Shown: positions 31,064 to 42,500 of the stretch, piece by piece
How the letters are laid out: every line of letters starts with the position of its first letter
Position numbering within the stretch: the first letter of the stretch is position 1
Assembly: GCF_015706575.1 (NCBI RefSeq)
Contig: NW_024037064.1
Location: 6,013,427 to 6,077,426 of the forward strand
Source: Patiria miniata
Lineage: Eukaryota > Echinodermata > Asteroidea > Valvatida > Asterinidae
Reading direction: 5' to 3'
Length of the DNA stretch: 64,000 bases
Program-made: the position numbers and the translations under genes
The notes under the pieces: generated by a model
Told to the model about the DNA's origin: nothing
The model's database searches: none
What the model saw: only the letters and a program-made list of their open reading frames with translations

Positions 31064-31808
31064 ATATTAAGCAGGCCATACTCGAACTCGACCAATCAGT
31101 GGGCGTATGAGGTCACAAGGTCACACTGTGTTTGGGTTCCTCGCTCTATGCTTAACAATTAATGGCGACGATATTTCGCATTGTGAAAAATGGAAGTTGT
31201 TGGAAACATTAGGTGTACATCAAATTCTTAAAATATTGACGAAATCACGTTCACGAGATTTTTTGTGGATGAAGGTTCATTCTTTCCTTTGACATTTGGG
31301 AGACTTTCGTCGTTGTTGAAAAAAACCGAAAATTTCATGATCTAATTTTTAGTTGATTTGTCCGTGAAATAATACTGTCAAAATGCATCAAAATCCTTTT
31401 TTTGAGAAAAAAAAATACCTTGATGGGTGTATGAAGTAGGTTTTTAACTACCTTAAACAACTTTGTTTGTTTGGATGGGTTGTGGTTTGCCATGAGAATC
31501 ACGAATTTTCGGAAGCCTTTTTTACGGCCATCTTTCGCTGGCCTCGCGTTGCTGTCAGTTGTGTGGACGAGAAAATAGAGCAGCTACGCGTGACACAGCA
31601 ACTGACTGGGCGCGGCGCGGCATGGCGCTGAAGCGCGCACGGGATGCCTGTTTGATGCACCACTGCTGCACTAACTATGAGGCTTCACTTGCATCACGGC
31701 AGAGGTAGAACGGCAGCCGAAGTTGGCCGACAAACAGTCGTCGGGTGCGCGCTTCAGCGCGCAGTTGGCAAGTGTGGCAAGTGCAGTTGGCAAGTGTGAC
31801 TGGTGGTT

Positions 31809-33555
31809 AAAGTATTTTGAGAATTTTTGCACTCCTTAAATTGTGTTTCTTCATCAGATTTGGTACTTTTCAGGTCATGGCCCAGTATGGAACTCTTTCC
31901 TAAAAGATATGAATCTGGGACAGAGAATCGCGTTTCCAATGTGGTTAGAAAATACTTTGAAAATCTTCTTGACTTTCCATTGACTTTGAACACAAATGCT
32001 GAATGCTGCATTGTTTCCGTCCGACATGCCAGAGTAACTTGGTACCCAACTTCGCCTTTTTATTTTTAGTACATGTACTAGGCCTAGTACATGTAGTAGG
32101 CCTAGTCTCGGTAATCGTTATCTTTAGGAACCCGTTCCTATATAAGGTTAAAGGCAGAAAGGACTCATCAAAACAGCTGACTAAATGACACTCAATACGT
32201 ACATCACTCATTTTTTTCAATCATTCAAGGGAGGACACCTTCTTGAATATTTTGTTTATTATATTGTGGAAAGTGGGCATGTCTTCGATTTATGAGGGAA
32301 ATTATGGGGTAAAAGAGTCATTTGAAAAGACGTCGACGACAACCAGAAAACAGGCTCGAATTTATGGCGACAGTGAAAACTTGATGCAATGAAGGCTCGA
32401 TGCTGATCATGCTGATTGGCTTATAAAAAAAATATCATCAGCCAATCAGCATCAGGCTTTAATTCTGTCTGGCTTGCGTCTCTGATTGCCAAAAAAAAGA
32501 TAGGAAAGTCACATTTTCTTTGAAAGTGCGTTTCAAAATTACAACAAACATGAGTTAATCTGAAGACAAAAGACTGGCCCGCAAAAGTTGTTTTGGTACT
32601 GAACAGTCATGCAAAAGTCAGTTTTGAACGGAACGGAACCGGTAAAAAATAGAGGTGTTCTGAAGATAACGACAGTGTAAGCCCCATCGGAGTTACATGT
32701 ACCACTGCGTGTGTGCACATCACATGACAACAATGGTCTGTGGATAAACAAAGCAGAAAGACTTCCATACCCCACCTGGACATCACTTGACACCCTGTGC
32801 ACAAACCCTATGAGACTGGTCTGCAAAATTCCAAGTGTTTTCTCAGTAAATGCTTCAATGTTTTCCCTGCAAACTGTTTAGGACATGTTATCGGAAAATT
32901 AGTGATGTCATGTGTCCATGTATGGAATTCTTTCCTAGCTATTGTAGTAAAAAAGAAGATGGAAAATTTTGTTTGCACAAAAGTTGCAGCATACACATGA
33001 TGAATACAAACCATCTTAAACCATGGTGCTGTTAAACAATCAACATTTTGTATCTACTTCAAAACAAGAACACTTTCTTTGATTTTGTTGGTACCCCGCT
33101 ATGATTTTGCATGCGTGTGGTTAACTGTTCATCCACAGACCCTAATCGTTGTCATGTGATGTGATGTGCTCACATGCAGTTGTACGAAGGACATTTACTA
33201 TTAGGTCAGGGAGCCAGACAATGCTGTAACAAAAGCAAATGCCGCAACAGTAGCCCCTCCATTATTTTCAACATTTGGACATGATCTGGCGATAGTACTT
33301 ACATGGCGTTACAAATAATTAACAACCAAACATTTACCAACAAAAACATCAAATTTCACCCTCAAAACAGCCTCAGAATTACTATATACGCCTCCTGAGA
33401 TACAATTACAGATTTATGATTTTAAGATCGAGATACTAAGCTTTACTTACAATCTGGATTAGAAGTGAAATTTACCGTTTATTGGTGAGGGCTCCGTTGC
33501 GAATATCGCGTGGACGCCATTTTCAAAATTTTGCTCCTTTCTTTTCCAATTTCAG
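31809..33555. other. Non-coding sequence shared with unit B
   Basis: Aligns with 60949-62705 at about 95% or more. It contains a doubled palindromic word, AGTACATGTACTAGGCCTAG (32067-32100), and a hairpin from ATGCTGATTGGCTTA to GCCAATCAGCAT (about 32405-32452). The segment 31905-32190 is related to parts of 20085-21640. Frames here that look protein-like (for example near 31890-32000) have no domain, and the related copy does not keep them open. Confidence 0.55.
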
Positions 33556-33561
33556 TAAACT

Positions 33562-33741
33562 ATGGCGACAGGCATCCAACATGACCTGATGAAGCAGGCA
33601 CAGTGCTTTTGGTCAATGCTGGATGAGCTTGCAGAGACCGATGAAGATGCATACAGGAAGTTCATGGCCACAAACCTCCAAAGAGGACAGCAAGAATTGA
33701 CACCGGCCAAGCCATAGATGTGTGTCAAGACCCGTATCATG
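33562..33741 (+). pseudogene. PIH1D2: PIH1D2-like exon 1, interrupted copy
   Basis: The 60-codon exon MATGIQHDLMKQAQCFWSML through DEDAYRKFMATNLQRG ends at the donor ATG|GTAGGT. It matches the start of PIH1D2, a PIH-domain cofactor of R2TP/HSP90-type dynein arm assembly (FW..LD.LA..D...Y.KF..., then CLQTRI). Codon 52 is TAG here and TGG in the unit B copy. That single change truncates the product at 51 residues, ahead of the PIH core. No later PIH1D2 exon is recognised downstream. A pyrimidine tract and CAG just before the ATG suggest a 5' UTR intron. Confidence 0.8.
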
Positions 33742-34373
33742 GTAGGTTCACTTAGGCTGAAAATATGTGTGTGTTTACGGTAACATCCTAACAATTATCC
33801 AGATTGGTAGGTAGGACAATTATTTTTGTTTTTAACTTTCTTTTTTATGTGTGTCTGTCAGTCTGTTATACTTTGACTTTGTTTAACTAGGGTACATACC
33901 CTTCACTGGTATTCTGTTTAATTAACCTGTTGAATTGTTTAATTTAACCATCATACGTCGGACCACATGGTCGTCAAGGTGGTGGTACCGTAGTTTGGTA
34001 TGTAATTGTTTTCTACTCATTAGATGTCACATTATTAGTGATCTATCACATTCACTTTTCCAACAGCAGCTCATTAAAGTGTCTGACATTTATGCCCAAA
34101 TTTACGGAATCGCCCACAGCGAAGACCTTTGTTCATTTTCAAAATGTACTTTTGTTTCAAAGATTCAAATTCAGCAAATGGTCAGTGAGGGATGCCAAAC
34201 ACAAGCAAGTGAAGATGACGTCATTACACGGCGCCCTCTTGTGTCACGTCAAAAAAAGTTAATTTTGGTAAACCCTCCTATGCAAACATACATTTTGTGC
34301 CAAGTAGTCCTTCCAGTCCAAATCAATCAAGTGGCTGTTTTCAACAGTTAAGAATTCCCAGCCTACACGGGTG

Positions 34374-34490
34374 CGGATCCAGAGGGGGGTTTGGGGGGTC
34401 CAAAAAAAAACCCCAGCTCTGTCAAACATTTTTTTTTCAATAGATATTCATGAGAAAAAAAAGCGAAACCCCCCCCCTCCTGCTCCAACA
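34374..34490 (+). mobile_element. Left end of a GCGGATCCAG-type hAT-like MITE
   Basis: GGGTGCGGATCCAGAGGGG followed by G-rich and T-rich sequence resembles the end of the intact element at 37077-37389. The unit B copy is at about 63519-63640. No matching right end is nearby, so it is a fragment. Confidence 0.5.
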
Positions 34491-34842
34491 CCCAAATTTT
34501 GTTTGCTAGTGATAATGTCCGCTTGCAAAAAAAACGTACAGAGCCAGCTTGGTTATTTTTGAAGTTGCAATCAAAGTTAGGGTGTCAATTGTTTTGGGAC
34601 ACCCTGTACAACACAGTTTCCAAAAGTCTATAGTTTGGTAATCCCCACAAAATGTGAACGAAATTACATATTGGATGTGTGCTGTATGCTGTCAGCCAAT
34701 CACTCATTAAAGTCAAACAGATTGAGTTTGTCTAAGAAAGACTTTGTCACTGAGGTGAGTACATGTACTCCAACAGAAATGAAATGCACCAGCAATAGTC
34801 CCATATCGCCATTATTCCTTTCACCTGGTGTGCTAATCCGTA

Positions 34843-35110
34843 AGCAGCGGGGCAGCACCAAATATGGGATTGTTTGTGGCAGCTTTTTCATTCGGTGTTG
34901 TTGACAGAATTTGCCTCAAGGTCTGTGAGAGTCAATGGTGGATGACCTGAGAATACAAACCCAAAAAACGGGGCAGTGACGTTGGAATGAGGAATGCTGA
35001 ACTTGAATAGATTCTAAGCTCTCTGGCTCGCTGTAGGTTAACTATTGGGGAATACCCCCGGTACCAATTTGTACAATCAACAATATAGTCTGGGTATTCA
35101 GTTTATTTCT
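34843..35110 (+). repeat. Direct repeat of 41640-41915
   Basis: The stretch from about 34858 (AAATATGGGATTGTTTGTGG) to 35110 (GTCTGGGTATTCAGTTTATT) matches 41657-41905 closely. Together with the following promoter-like block it marks a duplication inside the spacer between units. Confidence 0.8.
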
Positions 35111-35322
35111 CATAAACTGAGTGTACAATTGTACGTGCTCTATGGGGAAGCTTAGATTGTCAGAATAACCTAGGGGTCAGCCTAATTTAAATATCTATGT
35201 GTGCACCAATAGGGTGGTATGTTCAGTGTGACCGTGAGTGTGTGCAGGAGAAATAGGCCAATCAAACTACAGGGTGGCACAGCACAAATGCATGGCAATT
35301 GCTTAATTCTTCTGAGTAACTA

Positions 35323-35553
35323 CCCAGCATGACGTCATCGGGACTATAAATAGGGGCTGGGCGGAAGTGGTTCTATCATTTGTGCGCCTTCGCCTTTGAG
35401 AGTAACTTGGATTCTGTTCTTGTCGATTCTGCACTGCACCTTTTCAGTACTGCAATCTTAGATTTGGTTTCTGGAAGAGTTTAGCATTGATTGTTTGTGA
35501 GGCCAGCCACAGTTGTGTGTGTAGTGCTGTATACAGGGGAGGAGTTTCTGTAG
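35323..35553 (+). promoter_or_regulatory. TATA-type core promoter and non-coding first exon (putative)
   Basis: CATGACGTCATCGG (a CRE-like element at about 35329-35342), then TATAAATAGGGGCTGGGCGG at 35346, then about 190 bp ending in the strong donor AG|GTGAGT at 35554. The arrangement is that of a TATA promoter with a short untranslated first exon. A degenerate copy lies at 42370-42490. No downstream exon can be tied to it; gene B's 47-kb exon is the nearest candidate on this strand (inference). Confidence 0.4.
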
Positions 35554-35896
35554 GTGAGTAGCCATTCTTTCTTTTGTGTGTGGAATCATTTAGTGACACT
35601 TCATGTTGCTAGTAGGACTGCTGTTTGCAGAGTCAGAAATGGGGTACAACTTTGGAGTGCAGTTTGCAATTTATCGATCAGCTAATGGACGAGGATTTGG
35701 TTCGCAAGTTGATTTGACACTTCAGATGACATCATGTAGCTAGTCGTATGCTGGTGTCCTACGTGTAGTCACCATGACAAATTGGCAAAGGGTTTCAGGT
35801 TTAAAGTGTGATCGTGTTTGGTACGGCAACTTGTAGAAGATAATGTGAAGTTTCGATTCAAATGCTAAAACTTTGGTTGTCACATGGGGTTGAACT

Positions 35897-36190
35897 CCTG
35901 TCAGCAGTATTATAGTGTAGTCCTCCGAGTTGAGTCCAAGCAGATGGAGTCCAATCGAGTCCAGTCTCTTTTCCAGAAGTCAAGCTATTAAAGTCCAAGT
36001 TTCATGATTGAGTCCAAGCTAAATCCAAGCCTAGGCATGAAAACACATTCAGACCACATCACTTACCATGAGCAGTGTTTAAGGGACAACATACAGAGAA
36101 CAGTTCGTGTAATTATAACATCCTGCTGCATATTGCTTCATAATCTGCAGTGAATATCGTGTGATGATGGTTCTATAAGTTTATTTGAGA
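35897..36190 (+). repeat. Spacer repeat P, copy 1
   Basis: Contains CCAAGCTAAATCCAAGCCTA and TCTGCAGTGAATATCGTGTG. The second copy is at 39166-39350 plus 39850-40010, interrupted by about 500 bp of C/G-run sequence. Repeats P and Q together form a partial tandem duplication in the order P1, insertion, Q1, P2, Q2. Confidence 0.75.
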
Positions 36191-36883
36191 CAAGCTGATT
36201 TACCCGATCATAGATCGGGTAGGGCGTAGTGTTGAGGATGAGTTAAATGTAAATGGGGATATAGTTAAGGAGACATGCAGTTATAGAAAAGCTATTTCTG
36301 TGGTGTGATCTGAGGCAATTTCTGACCACTAAAACCAATTTTAGCAAAAGATCATCTTTTAAAGTTTTGAGTTTGGAGTAATTGAATCAGCTACATGTAT
36401 TCTGAGCAATAGAATCATTGTTGTAGGCTACAATTTTTATTCGGGGAAGAAAAAGTGGGGGGGGCGGAACCAAACAATGTCCCCCGCTTTAAAATGGGGA
36501 GGGGGGGGGGGGGTTCCCCCTGTCCCCCATGGATTTACGCACATGATAATTATGTACCATGGCAACTGTTTGTAAATGTTCCCGTTGGTCTGTTAAATTG
36601 GCATTTTGTGAGGCAGTCGCATTTGGAAAACGCAGTGAAAAGGTTACCGTAGTACACATGCGAATACAATAAAATGTAAAGGTGTTATTTGAAATGAAAA
36701 TGTTAAATGTTAAGTGTTACCATAAAATTACAAATGGTCTGAATCATGGACGAAGGTCATAATTAAGTTTCAGTATTGGACTCTTCAACAAACGTAAACT
36801 TGAACTTCTTACAATTTGCAAGACCGTCTGCGAGGAAAAAGTCGATTTAACTTTTATTGAAGTTCAACCATCAAGAGCAAGTT

Positions 36884-38137
36884 TTACTCGGCCTCCGAGA
36901 AATGTTTGCTCCTGAAAGGATCCGAGACCGCGGTCTTCACCAAAATGGCTCCACGTCCGTGGAAAAATGTGGGTGTCTTCCGCCAGGTCGGACACTTTTT
37001 CGTTGATTTTTTTGTGAATGCATCGATCCTTCGTTGACCCCAAACAGGCCCCCGAAATTATAACACGACACTGAATCAAGGGCGGATCCAGGGGGGGGCC
37101 AAAGGGGGCCATGGCCCCCCCCAAAACGAAACCAATTTTTTTTTTTTTTTAATGTGACATCGCAATAAAGGCAGGCAATGAGTACACCACCATCTTTTCC
37201 TCAAAAATAAATTGGTTAAATGGGTCAGAAATTGCCTCAGATCGCACCACAGAGCATCTAGAATCCAAAAATTTTTCGGGGCCCTTAAGCGGGCCCCGAA
37301 CCCCACGCCGTATTTTTTTAGACCCACTTTTTGGGGGACCAAAATTTTATTTGGCCCCCCCCCAAAATTGTGTTCTGGATCCGCCCTTGCACTGAATTAT
37401 ACGTGGCGGGCAACGAACTCACAACGCTCAGCCTTGGTGGTGGAAGCATGGAGCTGTAAACACATTATGGAAGCAACAGCACTCTATCACGCGACATCAC
37501 ATGCTTGTGCTTCAAATAGCGAGCACCGTAGACTCAACCTTGTTTCCAGGGTGTGGAGCAGGCTGCAGTACGCGTTGCCAGTGACGGTTTTACGCATAGC
37601 CGGGAAGTACCACGCAGTGTAGACTTTCGATTGGTCAGACCGCGCTAGGCATACTAATATATAGTCCTTCTGAGTATTTGTTGCACTCGGCACAGGGGCG
37701 GCAAGCGAAGCATATGAAAGAATAGGGACACTTGGTGGCCACGCACCATGGACAAAAAATATTTTACCAAGGTCACCCCATACTAACGTTTGGTGAACTC
37801 TTTTGCAAAACGGCCGAGTAGAACACGTAAACGCAACCCTATGTTGACCTCGCTGACCTCGCACAGTCTAGACACGCAGAAAAAGCCAGCACAGGGGGCG
37901 GCCAGGCAGTCAACGTGAAAGTGCACACGACGGCAAATTCCTGCGCAAAACGCAGTCACGAAAAATCGACTAAACGGATCGTCGGTCCGTACGGGAAAAT
38001 AAGGACGACCCGAAGTGTCCGACCCGGCGGAAGACACACTCCGCATTTTTCCACGGACGTGGAGCGATTTTGGTGCCGCGGGAGCCCGCGGTCTCGGATC
38101 CTTTCATGAGCAAACATCGTCTCGGAGGCCGAGTTAA
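36884..38137. mobile_element. Long-TIR DNA element, non-autonomous
   Basis: About 115-125 bp at each end are inverted copies: the left end from ACTCGGCCTCCGAGA through CCACGTCCGTGGAAAAATG to GGTCGGACACTT, the right end 38013-38137 reversed. The interior has no transposase frame and is interrupted by the hAT-like MITE at 37077. The whole 36191-38150 segment is absent from the second P-Q unit. Confidence 0.7.
37077..37389. mobile_element. hAT-like MITE, 313 bp, with 8-bp target duplication
   Basis: Termini CAAGGGCGGATCCAG and CTGGATCCGCCCTTG are perfect inverted repeats. The element is flanked by CACTGAAT at 37069-37076 and 37390-37397. An 8-bp duplication and a CAGGGGCGGATCC-like end are hAT hallmarks. 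Inside lie G and C runs and a T run. It is nested in the long-TIR element at 36884-38137. Confidence 0.85.
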
Positions 38138-38149
38138 ACTCTCTCTTAT

Positions 38150-39165
38150 ATATATAGATGCCTACTGAGCTTGTCTACAATTATGTGAAAATGTGAAGTT
38201 AAATGCGTTTAACAATTAGCAAATACATGTACTGTGATGTGGGAATTTTTTATTGTAATGGATTTTCTACTTGTACCGTAAGTTATAATTTAACGAAAAA
38301 AGTATACATGTTCTATTTTAAAGCCAGAGTCCATCATCCAAAAAGTAACTGGTGAAAAACATACCGATTGAAAGATAGTAAGGGGACTAAACTCCTTGTG
38401 AAATTATTCTTTCTGGCAAGCTGTCATTTTAAAGAAATCACCAAAAGAAGGCCTTTCCAACGTCTTAAGAAGCACCTTTGGAAATTTCTGTTAACTAGTA
38501 GTTCGTTTATTCAGCGAAGCGCGTGCAAGCGTTGACACAATGCACACGCGCATGGTTGCTATAATTCGTCGGATCGGTGCGCAACATCGCTTAGCTGCAA
38601 TCGGCTCAGTGAGAACTGTTTCGGACGCTGAATTCAGGCCCAATTCAAAACATGATTTAGCAACTTTTGATTCGAAATCGAGATCCTAGAATGTTGTTTT
38701 CTTGAAATATACAACTGAAGCTGAGCTGAAACTTCATCAGGTCAATTGTTCAGCACCCTTCTTTAAATTTTGAGCACTTTTGTTGCTTCAAATGAACAGA
38801 ATGCGCAAATTACAAATGATGGACTATATCTTTAACCATGTGCAAATTAATTCATGCGATGTACATGTAGGCTGCTGATGCTGTGAGCCAATCACTCACT
38901 ACCAAAGAAAAACATGTTGAGTTTGCCCACGGACCATTGTGGTCCATGGTTTGCCTAATACAGTACTTTTCACAACAGGTGAGTGCTCCAAACGAAATGA
39001 AAAGCACAGGCAATAGTTCCATATCGCCATTATACACATACACTCAACCAGAAAAGAAATCCCCCCAATACTTTTTGTCCACTCTAAAACTATTGCGCAT
39101 CTTTTGCTCAAATAGTGACAAGTACAGAAATTCCTTAGCAATCCAGCCATACTCTTTATTTGGCC
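38150..39165 (+). repeat. Spacer repeat Q, copy 1
   Basis: About 1 kb from GATGCCTACTGAGCTTGTCT to the words AATCCAGCCATACTCTTTATT. Copy 2 is 40010-41090 at roughly 93-95%. No exon recognised. Confidence 0.8.
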
Positions 39166-40009
39166 AGTCGAGTCGAGTCCACCGGAGTTGCGTCCAAGCA
39201 GATCGAGTCCAATTCCAGTCTAGTCTCTTTTCCAGAAGTCAAGCTATTAAAGTCAAAGTTTTATGATTGAGTCCAAGCTAAATCCAAGCCTAGGCATGAA
39301 AACACATTCAGACCACATCACATACTATGAGCAGTGTTCAAGGGACAACATGTATACAGCATAGGCATAGCCAGCAGGGGGGTAAGGGTTTTTTTTACCG
39401 CCCCCCCCCCAATATTTTCTAAAGACTGCCCTTTTCCATTCAAATGCCTTTTTTAAACAGCGCTTACCCCCCCCCCCCCAAATATTTTGTAAAGAGTGCC
39501 CATTTTTAAACAAGTGCCCTTTTTTTCTGAACAATTGCCCTTTTTAAAAAGAAGTTGTGCCCTTTTTGGTCCCATCGGCCATTCTGGGTGCCTGTTTTGG
39601 TGAATTTACGTTCATGTATCGCCCTGAAAAGCACCATATAGTGTTTATTAGTGTGCACAATCGTCGGTTTTGAAGAGCGCCCCCATAGACAGATGGTACC
39701 AGCCCCCCCCCCCCCTTTGATTTTACGGAGGCCAAGTGTTTGGGGAAAAAAAGCGTGTCTACATTTTCAGCACAGATGTGCAAGTGCCCTTTTAAAGAAA
39801 TTTAAAAAAAAAACCCCAATAAAAACGACCGTGCTACACATGTACGCCACTGTACAGAGAACATTTCGTGTAATTATAACGTCCTGCTGCATAGTTTCTT
39901 CATAATCTGCAGTGAATATCGTGTGATGATGGTTCTATATAGTTTCTTGATAATCTGCAGAATACTGGTGATGATGGTTCTATATAAATTTGTTCAAGTT
40001 TATTTGAGA
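39166..40009 (+). repeat. Spacer repeat P, copy 2, with a C/G-run insertion
   Basis: Matches 35897-36190 at both ends. The middle (about 39351-39850) holds repeated CCCCCCCAATATTTT-type stretches (about 39402 and 39466), each followed by GTAAAGAGTGCCC/CTAAAGACTGCCC-like sequence. It looks like tandem remnants of poly-C mobile element sequence. Confidence 0.65.
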
Positions 40010-41090
40010 TGCCTACCGAGCTTGTCTACAATTATGTGAAAATGTGAAGTTAAATAGGTCATTCAACATTTTGTTGAATCTGTCCTTGCTCTATGCTGTA
40101 ATGTAGGAAGTTTTTATTGTAATGGATTTTCTACTTGTAAGTTATAATTTAACGAAAAAAGTATACATGTTCTATTTTAAAGCCAGAGTCCATCATTTGC
40201 AGCTATTCAAAAAGTAACTGGCGTAATTATTGTTGAAAAACATACTGGTTGAAAGATAGTAAGGGGACTAAACTCCCTGTGAAATTATTCTTTCTGGCAA
40301 GCTGTCATTTTAAAGAAATCAACAAAAGAAGGCCTTTACAATGTCTTAAGAAGTACCGTTGGAAATTTCCGTTAACTAGTAGTTCGTTTATTCAGCAAAG
40401 CGTGTGCAAGCGTTGACATGATGCACATGCGTGCGTGGTTGCTATAATTCATCTGATCGGTGCGCAACATCGTGTAGCTGCAATCGGCTCAGTGAGAACT
40501 GTTTCGGCGCTGAATTCAGGCCTGATTCAAAACATGATTTAGCAACTTTTGATTCGAAATCGAGATCATAGAATGTTGTTTTTCTCGAAATATACAGCTG
40601 AAGCTGAGCTGAAACTTCATCAGGTCAGTTGTTCCGCACCCTTCTTTAGATTTTGAGCACTTTTGTTGCTTCAAATGAACAGAATGCGCAAATTACAAAT
40701 GATGGACTATATCTTTAACCATTGTTAACCGTGTGCAAATTAATTCATGCGATGTACATGTACATGTAGGCTGCTGATGCTGTGAGCCAATCACTCATTA
40801 CCAAAGAAAAACATGTTTGAGTTTGCCCACGGACCATTGTGGTCCATGGTTTGCCTAATACAGTATTTTTCACAACAGGTGAGTGCTCCAAAGGAAATGA
40901 AAAGCTGTGCTTTTCATATAGTTCCATAGTTCCATATTGTTCCAATAGTTCCATATCGCCATCACACACATACACTCAACCAGAAAAGAAATCCCCCAAT
41001 ACTTTTTGTCTCACTCTAAAACTGTTGCGCATCTTTTGCTCAAATAATGACAAGTACAGAAATTCCTTAGCAATCCAGCCATACTCTTTA
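40010..41090 (+). repeat. Spacer repeat Q, copy 2
   Basis: Direct copy of 38150-39165. Non-coding by eye. Confidence 0.8.
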
Positions 41091-42369
41091 TTTGGCACAA
41101 ATAGCGATAATGTCCGTACACAAAGTGTACGAGCAAGTTGAGTGTGAACATTTCGTCTCTAACGCAATCTTCCAACAAAAAGTTTTGTTGGTTATGTTTT
41201 TACCCTTTCCTTTACTGAACCTCAAAGAACATGCAAAGTACATTTATGCAGTAAAGGAAATGGTGAAAAAATGTTAAGAAATTTGTTTTAAGAATTTTTT
41301 GTTGGAAGAGATGAAAGAGCATTCGAGACAAAATGTTCACACTCAACTTGCAGGTGTACAAAAGTGCAAATTTGTTTCGGTATCATTTGTCATAAGTTGT
41401 ATAATTTTGTACACATTATCGCTGTTTTAGGGCCAAATTAAGAGTATGGCTGGATTGCTAAGGACTTTATGTACTGATTAGTCATTATTTGAATGAGAGG
41501 TGCCTAGTAGTTCTTGAGTTAAAGACAAACAAACTTGAGGGGGGGGACTTTCTTTTTTGGTTGAGTGTGTACAAGTTTTACCTGCAGGGTGTGGCACATG
41601 TACATGTACATGTATATTATCCGTAAGGCATACATGTGAGTAGCAGGGCAGTGCGCCAAATATGGGATTGTTTGTGGCAGCTTTTTCATTGGGTATTGTT
41701 GATACAATTTGCATCAAGGTGTGTGAGAGTCAATGGTGGATGACCTGAGAATACAAACCCAATAAACGGGGCAGTGACGTTGCAACGAGGAATGCTGAAC
41801 TTGAATAGATTCTAAGCTCTCTGGCTCGCTGTAGGTAAACTATTGGGGAATACCCCCAGTACCATTGTACTGTCAACAATATAGTCTGGGTATTCAGTTT
41901 ATTTCTCATATACCAATTGAACATGCACTATCGCTAATATAGAGTGGGTGTTTCTGCTGTTATTGAGTTGAGTAACATGTACAGGCCAAGGTACTTTATT
42001 TTAGAGGAGTGGTAATTTCTCTTGGACACAATAAACAAGTTTTGTCTTCACAGACGTGTACCAGTAAGGGCTATGAATGTGCATGTCAGAGCCCTGAGAA
42101 CAGTTCAAATTACTGAAAAGGCTACCCTGCTCAAATGAAAGCAGTATACATGTACTTCAAAAGATGTTACTCTATTCTGTAATTAGGACTTGTTTGATAA
42201 AAAAAATGTTTTACGCAAAACGGGATGTTTGACAACTTTCAGATGGTAGTTTGTGTTGCATGTTGCCCCGTTGCTCAAAAGGCAGTGAAGCAGTTTCAAT
42301 TTTCGTGGTATACATGTATACCGACCCACAGGGGGTCTGACAATTGCCCAGTTCTACTTTAATATCTCT
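41091..42369. other. No gene; contains a foldback and a copy of 34858-35110
   Basis: Around 41097-41420 two parts are related as an imperfect inverted repeat (AGTTGAGTGTGAACATTT with AAATGTTCACACTCAACTT, and GCGATAATGT with ACATTATCGC). 41657-41905 is the spacer repeat described at 34843. No coding exon recognised. Confidence 0.6.
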
Positions 42370-42500
42370 CCGAGCATGACATCATTTTCACTATAGATAG
42401 GGGCTGGGCGGAAGAGGTTCTTTCATTTGATAGTAACAGTGGAACCGTTCTTGTCGATTCTGAACTGTACATTTTCAGTATTGCAATAGATTTCAGGCAT
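42370..42500 (+). promoter_or_regulatory. Diverged copy of the 35-kb promoter-like block
   Basis: GATAGGGGCTGGGCGGAAG and TTCTTGTCGATTCTG match 35352-35450. The TATA box reads TATAGATA and the CRE-like site is changed (GACATCATT), so this copy looks weaker or dead. Confidence 0.4.

Larger units (their letters stand above)
21769..31808. mobile_element. Inverted-repeat DNA element in unit A, split by the retroelement
   Basis: Ends AACCACCAGTCACACTTGCC (from 21769) and the reverse complement ending at 31808 (right arm 31783-31808) form about 26 bp of perfect terminal inverted repeat. Without the retroelement the unit is about 1.35 kb. The same element in unit B spans 59146-60948, where it contains a different, smaller insertion. 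Sub-terminal inverted segments (GGCGCTGAAGCGCGCAC and GCGCGCTTCAGCGC) lie near the right end. There is no transposase frame, so it is non-autonomous. Confidence 0.65.
4616..34842 (+). repeat. Segmental duplication, unit A
   Basis: This is the left copy of a large direct duplication whose right copy is 45556-64000. Matching landmarks, A versus B: a 200-bp block at 4630-4870 and 45560-45790; the linker exon at 12299 and 49076; the LRR exon at 14174 and 51385; an AATAAA at 18081 and 54598; a 217-bp tandem repeat at 18859 and 56781; inverted-repeat ends at 21769 and 59146; PIH1D2 exon 1 at 33562 and 62712. Identity is patchy on the left and rises strongly to the right. Unit A contains an 8.7-kb retroelement that unit B lacks. 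Confidence 0.9.

Noticed and set aside
31827-32069. Frame MHSLNCVSSSDLVLF... conserved in both units
   Set aside because: Conservation equals that of the surrounding non-coding DNA, and the related copy near 20100 does not keep it open; no domain.
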